A DNA stretch of 64,000 nucleotides from an uncultured Sutterella sp. (GTDB lineage: Bacteria; Pseudomonadota; Gammaproteobacteria; Burkholderiales; Burkholderiaceae_F), in assembly GCA_949287305.1 (NCBI GenBank), contig CASEFX010000026.1, forward strand, positions 62,001 to 126,000. Reading direction: 5' to 3'. The translations under genes and the position numbers were made by a program. This document shows positions 37,480 through 45,902 of this stretch, one piece after another. Positions within the stretch are counted from its first letter, which is position 1, and each line of letters begins with the position of its first letter. The notes under the pieces were generated by a model. It saw nothing but the letters and a program-made list of their open reading frames with translations, ran no database searches and was not told the DNA's origin.

Positions 37480-37780
37480 CTGAAGCCGCTTTGAGCCTGT
37501 GGGACAGCGCCCACGAGGCAGCTAAGAGACAAGAACTTCTTCCGCCTAGGACGCGCCCGAAGGACGAGTCGTCGGAGAAAGAAAGCCGTTGTGGAAGGTG
37601 GAAATCCGTTGCGGGCGGAGAGCCCGGATTTTTAGAACGTGCGCCGATTTCCTTTGCGTCCGTTCGCCATGAAAGCGAAATCCATTCTGCCTGAAGTTGA
37701 GGGAAAACGGTGCAGAGGGTTTTCCCCGAGAAGCAGCATAACGCCGCCGCTGCGGGTCCGAAACGCCCAAAAACGGCGAA
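37480..37780. other. Structured gap upstream of the AAA+ gene
   Basis: About 300 bp with no supported gene but many inverted repeats: 37495-37519 (GCCT-GTGGG/CCCAC-AGGC), an AAATCCG/CGGATTT stem at about 37603-37632 with a short T-run on the plus strand, and GGGAAAAC/GTTTTCCC at about 37701-37726. An undetected small RNA on either strand is possible; no known RNA family (6S, RNase P, tmRNA, SRP) was recognised. Confidence 0.4.
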
Positions 37781-37804
37781 GGGCGCCCTCCGAAGGAGTC
37801 GCCC
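37781..37804 (-). terminator. Terminator after the small hydrophobic peptide ORF
   Basis: GGGCG/CGCCC outer and CTCC/GGAG inner stem with a GAA loop; the minus strand continues TTCGCCGTTTTTGG. It lies 25 bp beyond the peptide stop codon. Confidence 0.6.
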
Positions 37805-37828
37805 CTCTTGGGCTCGAATCGACTATGT

Positions 37829-37969
37829 CTAGCCGCCGAGCTTAGTAACCGCCGAAATCAGCAGGACGAGCGCAGCGATCGGAACGATCACCCGAACGCG
37901 GACGCAAAATTTGCGCCCGAAGCGTGCTACGATTTCTACGGAGATTGGCGAGTTGTTTTGGTTTCGCAT
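37829..37969 (-). CDS. Small hydrophobic peptide (46 aa), candidate membrane toxin or leader peptide
   Basis: Starts at ATG 37969 six bases after a strong GGAGGAGG site. The peptide begins MRNQNNSPISVEIVARFG, continues with basic residues (GRKFCVRVR) and ends in a hydrophobic stretch (VIVPIAALVLLISAV) and KLGG, the layout of small single-span membrane peptides. A terminator follows. A predicted plus-strand RNA overlaps its ribosome binding site and start. In the neighbouring repeat copy the start is GTG and the frame stops after 25 codons without the hydrophobic part, so coding constraint is uncertain. Confidence 0.45.
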   Translation of the reverse strand: MRNQNNSPISVEIVARFGRKFCVRVRVIVPIAALVLLISAVTKLGG

Positions 37970-38028
37970 CGCCATCCTCCTCCGAAAAAAGCATCGAGCC
38001 CTTGTCGTTGCAGCGACTTGGGCTTTTT
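37940..38028 (+). ncRNA. Predicted small RNA 1 (~89 nt)
   Basis: An extended -10 element, TGC-TACGAT, lies at 37925-37933, placing the start near 37940. The RNA would contain an unpaired-looking CCTCCTCC (37976-37983) and end at a hairpin (AGCCC..GTCG/CGAC..GGGCT, 37997-38024) followed by TTTTT. The CCTCCTCC segment is complementary to Shine-Dalgarno sequences in general and to the ribosome binding site of the minus-strand peptide in particular. The -35 region is weak, which the TGn extension could offset. Confidence 0.5.
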
Positions 38029-38099
38029 GCTTGTTGGCAGAGGCACCACTGTCAAAACGTGCTAGCATTTCCCTCGGAGATGCGTGCTACTATCTCCAC

Positions 38100-38185
38100 A
38101 GGGATTGGCGAGTGTTTGTTGCTATGCACCACTATCCTCCTCCGAAAGGCAAGAGCCCTTGTCGTTGCAGCGACTTGGGCTCTTT
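38100..38185 (+). ncRNA. Predicted small RNA 2 (~86 nt)
   Basis: Second copy of the same design: TGC-TACTAT at 38085-38093, CCTCCTCC at about 38136-38143, and the same hairpin at 38154-38181 followed by CTTT. Boxes, anti-Shine-Dalgarno motif and terminator are kept while the opposite-strand peptide is not, which favours a function as a trans-acting sibling RNA. Confidence 0.5.
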
Positions 38186-38354
38186 GCTTGTTGACAGAGA
38201 CGTCGCCGCCACCCCAACGGTCGCCGCCGCTCGTTCTCCGTTTACGACAAGCCCGGCGTTACCACCCCTCCCCTTCGCCCTTGAACGGCCACCCTTTCGC
38301 TACGCGCTTCTCCCTTGCCTCGGGCGCCGTTGTCTTTTTGTGGGGCACAAAAAA

Positions 38355-38389
38355 AATCCGCGCCGCCGAACGAAACGACAGCGCGGATT
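38355..38389 (-). terminator. Terminator of the dcuC-iadA operon
   Basis: 9-bp perfect stem AATCCGCGC/GCGCGGATT; the minus strand continues with eight T. Confidence 0.9.
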
Positions 38390-38417
38390 CTCATTCAGGC
38401 GAAGAGCCCGGACGAGG

Positions 38418-39563
38418 TTATTCCTCGAAGGTGCCCTTTACGATGATTTCACCTTCGCGCATCATCTGACGCCCGTTGGCAAAGACGTGCACGAGGTTGA
38501 GGTTTTCGTCGAAGAGGTTGAGGTCGGCCGAGCCGCCCGCCTTGACGAAGCCCTTGCCCGGAAGCTGCAGGGCCTTCGCGACGTTCGCGGTGACGACCGA
38601 GAGAGCCGTCGTCATCGGGACGTTCATTTCCTGGACGAGACGCTTCACTTCCTTGAGGTTGCAGGCGACGCCGCCGACGCCGAGGCCCACCATTTCGCCC
38701 TTCTCGTTGAAGCGCGGAACGGAACCGTGACCGTCGGAGCTCATCGTCACGTGGTCAAGCGGCACGCCCGCGTCGAGCACGGCCTTGACGCCCGCGGCCG
38801 GAGTGCCCACGGCGCAGGAGCCGCCCGTCGTGATGTCGACGTAGCCGCCCGCGAGACCGAACTCGATCGCGCCCTTGAAGACGTCGGGGTGGCGCGCGCA
38901 GTGCGTCGGACGGATGTGCTGAATGGGCATGCCGCGCTTGACGCAGTCAAGGAACATGTCGAAGGGGCCGACGATGTTGCCGAGGTGAATGTGGAGGACG
39001 CCGAGCTTGCCCGCGACCATCGCGCCCACGCGGATTTGCGTGAGAAGACGCATGACTTCGTCTTCGGTCGGGAAGCTCGAGCGGTGGTCGCCCATGGCGA
39101 TCTTGACGCCGAGGACTTCTGGGACGAAATAGAGGTCGTCGCGCACGCAGCTCGTGAGCGTGGTCGGGGGATACGCGTAGTTGCTCGTGTACATCCAGGC
39201 GGAAACGCCTTCGGCCTGCAGAGCGCGGACCTTCCCCAAAAGATTCGGGATCGAGCGGCTCGTGCCGTCGGTGCCCGAGACGCCCACGACGCTCGTGGTG
39301 CCGCAGGCGACGAGCTCGGAAAGGACGAGTTCGGGCGTGCGGGTCTTGGGACCGCCTTCGCCGCCGCCCCCGGTGACGTGGATGTGCTGGTCGATGAAGC
39401 CCGGCGTGAGGAGAAGGCCCTTGGCGTCGATTGTTTCGAGCTCGGGGAGTTGAGCGCTCAGGTCCTTGCCGACGGCAACCACCTTGTCGTTCACGGTGAG
39501 GACGTCGCAAATGCCGAGGTCTTCGGGCGCGTAGACGTGCGCCCCCTTGATGAGATAGGCCAT
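38418..39563 (-). CDS. iadA: Isoaspartyl (beta-aspartyl) dipeptidase
   Basis: 381 residues, amidohydrolase fold. Zn-ligand motif GFIDQHIHVTGGGGEGG near residues 55-71, later HIHLGNI, HIRPTHCARH and a catalytic-Asp region SSDGHGS match IadA. The family's bridging carboxylated Lys is expected in the PEVLGVKIAMGDHRS region. The enzyme hydrolyses beta-aspartyl dipeptides, releasing aspartate. It follows dcuC by 22 bp in one operon, which links isoaspartyl-peptide use to C4-dicarboxylate exchange. Confidence 0.93.
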   Translation of the reverse strand: MAYLIKGAHVYAPEDLGICDVLTVNDKVVAVGKDLSAQLPELETIDAKGLLLTPGFIDQHIHVTGGGGEGGPKTRTPELVLSELVACGTTSVVGVSGTDGTSRSIPNLLGKVRALQAEGVSAWMYTSNYAYPPTTLTSCVRDDLYFVPEVLGVKIAMGDHRSSFPTEDEVMRLLTQIRVGAMVAGKLGVLHIHLGNIVGPFDMFLDCVKRGMPIQHIRPTHCARHPDVFKGAIEFGLAGGYVDITTGGSCAVGTPAAGVKAVLDAGVPLDHVTMSSDGHGSVPRFNEKGEMVGLGVGGVACNLKEVKRLVQEMNVPMTTALSVVTANVAKALQLPGKGFVKAGGSADLNLFDENLNLVHVFANGRQMMREGEIIVKGTFEE

Positions 39564-39585
39564 TTCGTTTATCTCCTGAAAAGAA

Positions 39586-40962
39586 TCAGAGGAAGATTTG
39601 CGCCGCGGCGACGTTCACGATCATGCCGAAAATCATGACCGGAATCGTACGGCGGATGAGTTCGATCGGGGTGAGGCCCGCGATGCCCGAGACGGCGATG
39701 ATGACGCCCGAGATCGGGCTCATCGGACGGGCGAGACTCGCCGCGAGCTGTACGGGAATGACGAGCGCCATCGTGTTGTAGCCGACGCTCGCGGCCGCTT
39801 CGGGAAGAAGCGGCGAGAAGGCGAAGAAGGCGGAGTTGCCCGAACCCGTCACGATCGTGGCGACGGTCATGATCGCCATCATCACGAAGAGCATCAGGTA
39901 GAGGCCCACGTCCTGCTGGGCGGCCGCCATCTGAATCATCGTGGAGATGCCGCCGATCTTCGTAAGGCCGAGCGCAAAGAGTTCCGCGCAGATGATGAGG
40001 GAGACGGTCGAGGTGAAGACCTTCCCCATCCCTTCGAAGAAGGCCTGGAAGTCCTTGCAGACGTCCTTGAGCGCACGGCGGCTCGCGAGGTCCACCACGA
40101 AGGCGATCAGAATCGAAACGATGATGGCCGTCACGAGGTTGAGCTTGATGCCGTCGTAGACCATCGGCGAGAAGATGATGAGAAGGAAGAGAGGCAGAAT
40201 CGGCAGAATCGCGTAGAAGGCCGGACCCGCCCCCGCGAAGGCGTCTTCGGTCTTGCCCGAGGCGGCGCCCGCGTCGTCGGCGATTCCCTTGGCGGCCTCG
40301 CGGCGGTCAAACCAACGCTGCACCAGCGCGTGCCCGACGGCGACGGCCGCGATCACGCAGATTGCGACCGGAATCTGACCGGTGACAAAGTAGGTCACGA
40401 CGTCGGTGCCGACGAGGTCGGCGGCGCGCATGGCGTTCGAAGAGCTCGGCCCGAGGTCGAGGCAGCACGTCGAACCGATCACCGCGGCCGCGGCGGCGCG
40501 GCGCACGCCGAGCTGCACGAGAAGCGGATAAACGGAAGCCATGAGCAGGAGTCCGAGCCCCACGGCGGAATTGATGAAGAGCGCCATGCACTGGCCCACG
40601 ACGTAGGTGAGGCCCAAGAGCACGTAAGGCGAGTGAATCGCCGAGAGCGGACGCACGCAGAGCTTCACGAGGGCCTTCGAGGCGCCGATCTTGTTCATGT
40701 AGTAACTGAAGCCGCCGATCGCCATGATGTTGAGACCGAGTCCGCCGATGCGGCTCTTCGTCAGGTCGGTGACGGCCTGCGCGAGGTCGAAGCCGAGGAA
40801 GTTCGTGGCGGTCTTGGCCGACACGGGCGCGTTGCCCATATAGGCGCCGATCAGAAGCAGGACGAGCCCGAGCACCAGAAGGATGACGGGCGGATAGTAG
40901 TTTTTGATGACGAAGTACGCAAGCAGCACGACGGCCAAGAGCGTACAAATGACTCCGAACAT
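39586..40962 (-). CDS. DcuC-family C4-dicarboxylate carrier
   Basis: 458 residues, about 12 hydrophobic segments, DcuC family throughout (FLGFDLAQAVTDLTKSRIGG, RAAAAAVIGSTCCLDLGPSS, a repeat-like C-terminal half and SPISGVIIAVSGIAG). DcuC-type carriers exchange fumarate, aspartate or succinate across the inner membrane under anaerobic conditions. First gene of the operon with iadA; an IS element lies 110 bp upstream of its start and may affect its promoter. Confidence 0.9.
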   Translation of the reverse strand: MFGVICTLLAVVLLAYFVIKNYYPPVILLVLGLVLLLIGAYMGNAPVSAKTATNFLGFDLAQAVTDLTKSRIGGLGLNIMAIGGFSYYMNKIGASKALVKLCVRPLSAIHSPYVLLGLTYVVGQCMALFINSAVGLGLLLMASVYPLLVQLGVRRAAAAAVIGSTCCLDLGPSSSNAMRAADLVGTDVVTYFVTGQIPVAICVIAAVAVGHALVQRWFDRREAAKGIADDAGAASGKTEDAFAGAGPAFYAILPILPLFLLIIFSPMVYDGIKLNLVTAIIVSILIAFVVDLASRRALKDVCKDFQAFFEGMGKVFTSTVSLIICAELFALGLTKIGGISTMIQMAAAQQDVGLYLMLFVMMAIMTVATIVTGSGNSAFFAFSPLLPEAAASVGYNTMALVIPVQLAASLARPMSPISGVIIAVSGIAGLTPIELIRRTIPVMIFGMIVNVAAAQIFL

Positions 40963-41071
40963 TTGAAAATCTCCGGTCAGGTTGTATCGGGGAACTTCGG
41001 CCCGGGCGGTCTGCGCCGTCCTAAAGCCGACCCTGCATGTTAGTGTCCGCCGCGGGAGTCCGCCATCGGGG

Positions 41072-42845
41072 TTAAACCGTAACGCTTGGAATTAGGTACG
41101 CTAGCTACGCTGGCGTACCACTTCCGCGTGTCATGGCATCCAAGTCAAATGTCTCAATCGGAAACTCCAGTTTAGCGGTCAGTTTCTGCACCGACTTCTT
41201 GATGGGGGCAAGAGACCATTTCCCGTCTACCTGGCTAGCCAAGATCTTTCCCAGTGTTTGACGCAGGTCCTCGAACGAGACATTCTTGTCTTCGCCAATC
41301 CGTGCAATATCCGCCATGCATTCCATGGCAATCGTGGCAGACAAGTGGTTCAAAAACAGCCACGCCTCATGACTCGTGCGATCCCGCATATAGGAAGCAT
41401 CGAAATCCGTACTCGCGCCATACGTCTTGAAAAACTGCTCAATCTCTTGACGCTGCTTGTAGGTCCGATAGATCTGATGGCTGTTCAGATCCAAACGGTT
41501 CGTCTGGATTGATACCGTCCCTATCTCGGGGGTCGACTTAAGAACTTGTCTCAGGTCCTGCGGCTGTAACCGTTGGAGCTGTTCGTCAGACATTTTCCCT
41601 TTGCCATTCTGACGGCGCTTCATTTCCTGTTGGACTTTCCCATCTTTCGTTTCGTTTTTACGGTCAGCCCGCTCAGCCGCATCGGCGAGTTCATTGGCGT
41701 ACAGTTGAGCATCAAAATAGACAAAGACGTTAAAGCCATCGGCTTCGATTTTGAATGACTGAATTGCTCGGCCGTTGTAAGTAAAAAGATCGGAATAACT
41801 TTGCGGTGTCAGCGGCAGATACGACGATACGAGCTTACTGCCGCGCTTGATGGGAATGACATAAGAAAGTTTCTTCGCGGCCAGCTCTTCAAACTCGCCC
41901 TCTGCAGCGAATCCCTTGTCGGCAATCACGGTGTACTTGTTGCTTGAAATGCCGCATTCGCTGAGGACGTCGGCGAACGCACTGACGTCGGGCGTACTGC
42001 CGAGAAATTGCTTGTAGTACACCGGAGCACTGGAATCGTTGGCGAGGCTGTAGACGTAGAGCAAGTTGACTTGCGGCTTGAAGCGCCTTTTCGAGTCATA
42101 TCCGAGTTCGGCAAGCTCCATGGTTTTGGAGGAGGTGATCAGACGATGTCCGTCGAATAGAATGAAAACATCGTTCTTGTTCACATCCTCCTGCATGAAA
42201 CGGCAAATCGCACCCCGGCGTCGTCCCAAAGCCTGCAGGAAAGCAGCATTACCGGCCGGATCAAAAGAAAGGTCGGGGAGCAAGTGAGCGAGGAAACTCG
42301 TTTCGTAGTGCATCTGCAGTCGACGAAAACGAGGTTCTTTAATGGCACGCAAGATGGCTGCGGCATAGATCATTTTCCAAAGATCAGGGAAATGCTCTTT
42401 CAAGCGCTCACGCATCGTGACCGTGCGATTCCAGAAGAATAAAACCGCACCGGTTTCTACGACATCGGACACTTTCGTGACCTTTTGCGACGACACATTT
42501 ACGAGGCGTCGCTTGGTCGGCACCAATCCCTCTGGCGTCAGCTTGCCGAGACATTTGCCGGAAACCTTGCGGCTTCGTTTGATTACCGGATCGTACTTGC
42601 TGAAACGTTCGTACACGTACCAGTAGTTTCCGATCTTTTTGATTTCCGTGTTTTTGGGCCGTGGATAGGCCGTGACGAAGTCTGGTTTCTCAGTCATTTT
42701 TATGCTCAAGCAGATACACCCTATTAGGTATACTATTTTAAAGGAAAACGGGGTGAGAGTCAACCACGTTTCCCGTGTGAAAGTAATAAATATGGCTAGG
42801 CAGCCTGAAATTAGGCTTACCTAACTTAAAGCGTTACGGCTTAAA
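41072..42845 (-). mobile_element. Insertion sequence, IS1634/IS4-superfamily type
   Basis: About 1774 bp with one transposase gene. Terminal inverted repeats match over about 33 bp with several mismatches: left TTAAACCGTAACGCTTGGAA (41072 on), right, read inward, TTAAGCCGTAACGCTTTAAG (from 42845). No convincing target-site duplication is visible at these ends, which suggests an old insertion or a slightly different boundary. Confidence 0.85.
41105..42697 (-). CDS. DDE transposase (IS1634-like)
   Basis: The start is set at ATG 42697 (MTEKPDFVTAYPR); 530 residues. Catalytic residues of an IS4-superfamily DDE transposase are visible: Asp in FILFDGHRL, Asp in TVIADKGFA and Glu in KQRQEIEQFFKTYG (YREK-like region). 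Full length for the family, so the element may still be active. Base composition is closer to neutral than in the flanking genes, in line with transfer. Confidence 0.88.
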   Translation of the reverse strand: MTEKPDFVTAYPRPKNTEIKKIGNYWYVYERFSKYDPVIKRSRKVSGKCLGKLTPEGLVPTKRRLVNVSSQKVTKVSDVVETGAVLFFWNRTVTMRERLKEHFPDLWKMIYAAAILRAIKEPRFRRLQMHYETSFLAHLLPDLSFDPAGNAAFLQALGRRRGAICRFMQEDVNKNDVFILFDGHRLITSSKTMELAELGYDSKRRFKPQVNLLYVYSLANDSSAPVYYKQFLGSTPDVSAFADVLSECGISSNKYTVIADKGFAAEGEFEELAAKKLSYVIPIKRGSKLVSSYLPLTPQSYSDLFTYNGRAIQSFKIEADGFNVFVYFDAQLYANELADAAERADRKNETKDGKVQQEMKRRQNGKGKMSDEQLQRLQPQDLRQVLKSTPEIGTVSIQTNRLDLNSHQIYRTYKQRQEIEQFFKTYGASTDFDASYMRDRTSHEAWLFLNHLSATIAMECMADIARIGEDKNVSFEDLRQTLGKILASQVDGKWSLAPIKKSVQKLTAKLEFPIETFDLDAMTRGSGTPA

Positions 42846-43122
42846 CGGACCCGCGCCGAGCCATCGGACTCGCCCGCACTACGCCCTTTTTTTTTCACCC
42901 TCCGTCCTTTTAAACGGCCCCGGGAAGACGACCTAAGGGAAATTCCTGATTCCTCGACGTCCGTCGAGAAATCCAACAGTCAACTCCCAAAAAATCCTAC
43001 AAACCCGTATCGTTCATTATTCACTCCCCTAGAGAGAAGGGGAAACAAAAGGTTGCACTCCACCCCTCCAAAGGACAAATAAAACGCCGTTTCGGGATAC
43101 TTATTCAGGAAAACCCGCTAGG

Positions 43123-45801
43123 ATGGAAAAATCTCTTCTCGGAAAGAAAAATCTTCTCTCCGTCCTTTTGGAACCCTGCATGTCATCTTTTTCCCGCGGT
43201 CCGATTCCTTCGGAAAACCTCTCTTTTCGCCACTCTTCCGTGCGAAAACTCCTTTTTCTTTCCTGCGCGCTCCTAACCGCCGGCGCGCAATGCGCCGACG
43301 ACCGCTTTACGCACAGCGCCGACCTGAAGAAATGGACCGTCGACGCCGTCCGCCACGTCTATAGCGGCAGCGTGGACGGCTCCCACAACGGCAACCTCTT
43401 CACGTTTGCGCTCGGCGCAGGGGAGGAACTCTCTCAACTCGACTTTTACGGGGCTTCGGACGCCGCCGTGCAAAACGGGAATCGACTGATTTTTACGGAA
43501 GGCGACTACCGGGCCAAAGACCCCGTGCAGGCATTTCACGCCGCCCACGGCGCATCGCGGGAAGCCGTCGGCAACGCCGTCTCGATCGAGGGCGGCAACT
43601 TTTTGCCGCCCGCGGCCGGAACGAACCGCCTCATCGAATTCACGGCAGCCGAAGGAACGGGCGACATGAGCGACAACCGCATCGACGTCTCGGGCGGCGA
43701 CTTCGGAGCGCAGTCGAAATTCACCGCTGTGAACAATACGGCGGAAGCCGAAGACGTCCGGGGAGACGCCTTTGCGCTCACGGACAACGTCGTTTCCATC
43801 ACGGGCGGCACCTTCCGTACGGACGCCGACGTCGAGGTTGCGTACTCGGAAACGGGAACGCTCGCACGCAACCGTCTCATGATCCGGGGGCTCGCGAACG
43901 GCCGCTTCAACATGGCCTACGCCGCCAACACCGAGAGCGGCAACGCTTCAGAGAACGCGATCGTCATCGAAAAAGCCTCAAACCTCTACGTGCAGGTCGA
44001 CCTCTTCGCCGCCTCGGCGGGTTCGGCCGCGCCGTCGACGCTTGCCGACAATCTTCTTTTCATCACCGATTCCTCGATCGACTCGTCGTCGCTCGGCGCC
44101 GCCATGAATCCGAGCGGCGACGTCGTCGGCAACCGAGTCGACATCAGGAACTCGACGCTCAGGAGTTCCTCGGGCGGCAACATCTTCGTCTACGGCGGCC
44201 TCCACCAAGGCTATGGAGGTCTCGACGGAAAGATCGCCGGAAACTTCATCCGCCTTGAAGACGTGACGCTCGACCTCACGGACCGTCAAGCCGCTTTTTT
44301 CATCGCCGGCCAAATCTCCGCTTCCGAAGGAGGCGTACTGACGAACAACGTCGTCGAACTCGCCGGAGACGGCGCTTGGGACGAGCGACTCGCTCAGGCC
44401 CGGCTCGTGGGCGCCGGGCGCTTCGGCGGGACGGGGCAAGACGACGTTCGAGACAACGCCCTGCGGCTCTCCGGATGGCGGGGCGTCGTGTCGTCGGTCA
44501 AGGGCTTCAACACGATCGAACTCTCGAACATTCCCTGGGAAGCGGACGGCACCGTGCTGAGGGTCGACATGACGCCCTACGAAACCTGGGAAGAAACCGT
44601 CACGAAAGAAACCCTGGACCTGAGCGGCACGACCTTCACCTTCGTCGACGGCGGCTTCGTCTTCGAAGGAGGCGCCGACGCACACCTCGGCGAATCGATG
44701 ACGCTCCTTGCTGCTGGCGAGCATACCGGCCTCACGCTCAATCCCCTCTACGACGGAGAAGGCCTTGCGATCGCGCTCACGACCGGCATCACGACCGAAG
44801 TCGAAGGCCGGATCGTAAACGCCGAAGACGGCAAATCGATCGTTCTCGAACTCGAGGACGCGCCCGTCCCCAACCGGCAGTTGGCGCTCGTTTCGAACCT
44901 GCGGAACGCCGCGGTGACCTTCCTCGGCCAGGCGGCGGAAATCGTGGGCGACACCCTCACCGAACCTCCGAAGGACTATCGTCTCGGTCCCAAGACCTTC
45001 GCGGTGATGAACGGTGCGGACGTCAAGTACGAGTCCGCCGGCAAACTCACGGTGCGCGGCATGAACTTTCTCGCCGGAGCGGGAACGAGCGTCGAGACCG
45101 GGTCGGGCATCGCCCGCGTCAACTTCTTTGCGGAAACCGGCCGCGGGGAATTCGACGACGTGATGCGGCTCGAAGGCCTCAAGCGCCGTGTGGACGGCAC
45201 GATGACCTACTACGGCGTCGGCACCTCCACGCGACATCTTTGGGACAACGGCTTCTACACGGAAGGCTCGCTTCGCGTCGGGCGCTATGAGAACGACGTC
45301 GAGCACGGTCTGACCGGCGCGGACGGTTTGTCGCACGGCTATAAGACGCGCTCGCTCTACGCCGCGGCCCATGCGGGACTCGGGCGGATCTTCCCCTTGA
45401 CGGCCGACGTCAAGCTCGAAGTCTTCGGAAAGTACTTCTACACCCACCTTCCGAGCGACGCCGCAAGCGTGAAGGATTCGGGCGGCACAACGACGCTTCG
45501 CTTCGAGAGCGTCGACAACCACCGCGTGCGCACCGGTGCGCGCCTCTATGCGCCCGCGGGCGACTGGCAGGGCTACCTCGGCGCGGCGTTTGAGTACGAC
45601 ATCACCGACACGGTCCTCAACGAAGCGAACGGCGTCGAGATCCGCGGGGGCGAATCGATCCGCGGCGCGACGGGGATCGGCGAAGCGGGTCTTCGCCACG
45701 CGAAGGCGGGTTCGCCCTGGCTCTTTGACGTGCGGCTTCGCGGCTACTGCGGCCAGCGCGAAGGCGCGAGCCTGAAGCTCCAGGCCGAGTACGGCTTCTG
45801 A
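43123..45801 (+). CDS. Autotransporter, complete
   Basis: 892 residues with a long N-region before a signal peptide (VRKLLFLSCALLTAGAQCAD); ATG 43180, behind GGAA, is an alternative start. The passenger (about 60-600) has repeated N.V.I..G.F/N.L.I.G beta-helix units. A barrel (about 640-892) with the terminal-Phe signature (LQAEYGF) follows. No lesion seen. Its last ~80 codons, terminator and downstream gene are duplicated at 48770-50366. Probably surface-exposed; ligand unknown. The 277-bp upstream gap after the IS element holds a CCCCT/AGGGG hairpin near 43027 and the presumed promoter. Confidence 0.87.
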   Translation: MEKSLLGKKNLLSVLLEPCMSSFSRGPIPSENLSFRHSSVRKLLFLSCALLTAGAQCADDRFTHSADLKKWTVDAVRHVYSGSVDGSHNGNLFTFALGAGEELSQLDFYGASDAAVQNGNRLIFTEGDYRAKDPVQAFHAAHGASREAVGNAVSIEGGNFLPPAAGTNRLIEFTAAEGTGDMSDNRIDVSGGDFGAQSKFTAVNNTAEAEDVRGDAFALTDNVVSITGGTFRTDADVEVAYSETGTLARNRLMIRGLANGRFNMAYAANTESGNASENAIVIEKASNLYVQVDLFAASAGSAAPSTLADNLLFITDSSIDSSSLGAAMNPSGDVVGNRVDIRNSTLRSSSGGNIFVYGGLHQGYGGLDGKIAGNFIRLEDVTLDLTDRQAAFFIAGQISASEGGVLTNNVVELAGDGAWDERLAQARLVGAGRFGGTGQDDVRDNALRLSGWRGVVSSVKGFNTIELSNIPWEADGTVLRVDMTPYETWEETVTKETLDLSGTTFTFVDGGFVFEGGADAHLGESMTLLAAGEHTGLTLNPLYDGEGLAIALTTGITTEVEGRIVNAEDGKSIVLELEDAPVPNRQLALVSNLRNAAVTFLGQAAEIVGDTLTEPPKDYRLGPKTFAVMNGADVKYESAGKLTVRGMNFLAGAGTSVETGSGIARVNFFAETGRGEFDDVMRLEGLKRRVDGTMTYYGVGTSTRHLWDNGFYTEGSLRVGRYENDVEHGLTGADGLSHGYKTRSLYAAAHAGLGRIFPLTADVKLEVFGKYFYTHLPSDAASVKDSGGTTTLRFESVDNHRVRTGARLYAPAGDWQGYLGAAFEYDITDTVLNEANGVEIRGGESIRGATGIGEAGLRHAKAGSPWLFDVRLRGYCGQREGASLKLQAEYGF

Positions 45802-45834
45802 GCAACGAACCTTTTGCGCGGTCACGAAAAACGA

Positions 45835-45865
45835 ATCCCCTGCGCCGCACCGGTTCGCAGGGGAT
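45835..45865. terminator. Bidirectional terminator
   Basis: 10-bp perfect stem ATCCCCTGCG/CGCAGGGGAT with an 11-nt loop between the autotransporter and the convergent unknown gene. Confidence 0.82.
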
Positions 45866-45902
45866 CCTACTGGTAATCGAAGCAACCGTCCGACCGAATC
45901 GT

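Larger units (their letters stand above)
37919..38205. repeat. Two tandem imperfect ~125-bp units at a 160-bp period
   Basis: Unit 1 covers about 37919-38046 and unit 2 about 38079-38204, offset 160 bp (157 in the hairpin half). Best conserved are the GTGCTAC-AT promoter-like box, GATTGGCGAGT, ATCCTCCTCCGAAA and the terminator hairpin with TTGCTTGTTG after it. A partial third copy of the first box (GTGCTAGCATTTC) lies at 38061-38073. Confidence 0.8.

Noticed and set aside
37480..37780. 6S RNA, RNase P RNA or tmRNA gene in the structured gap
   Set aside because: Inverted repeats are present but none of the conserved sequence signatures of these RNAs was found.
38052..38129. Second copy of the micropeptide (GTG start, 25 codons)
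   Set aside because: No ATG, early stop and no hydrophobic part; conserved features of this unit are on the other strand.
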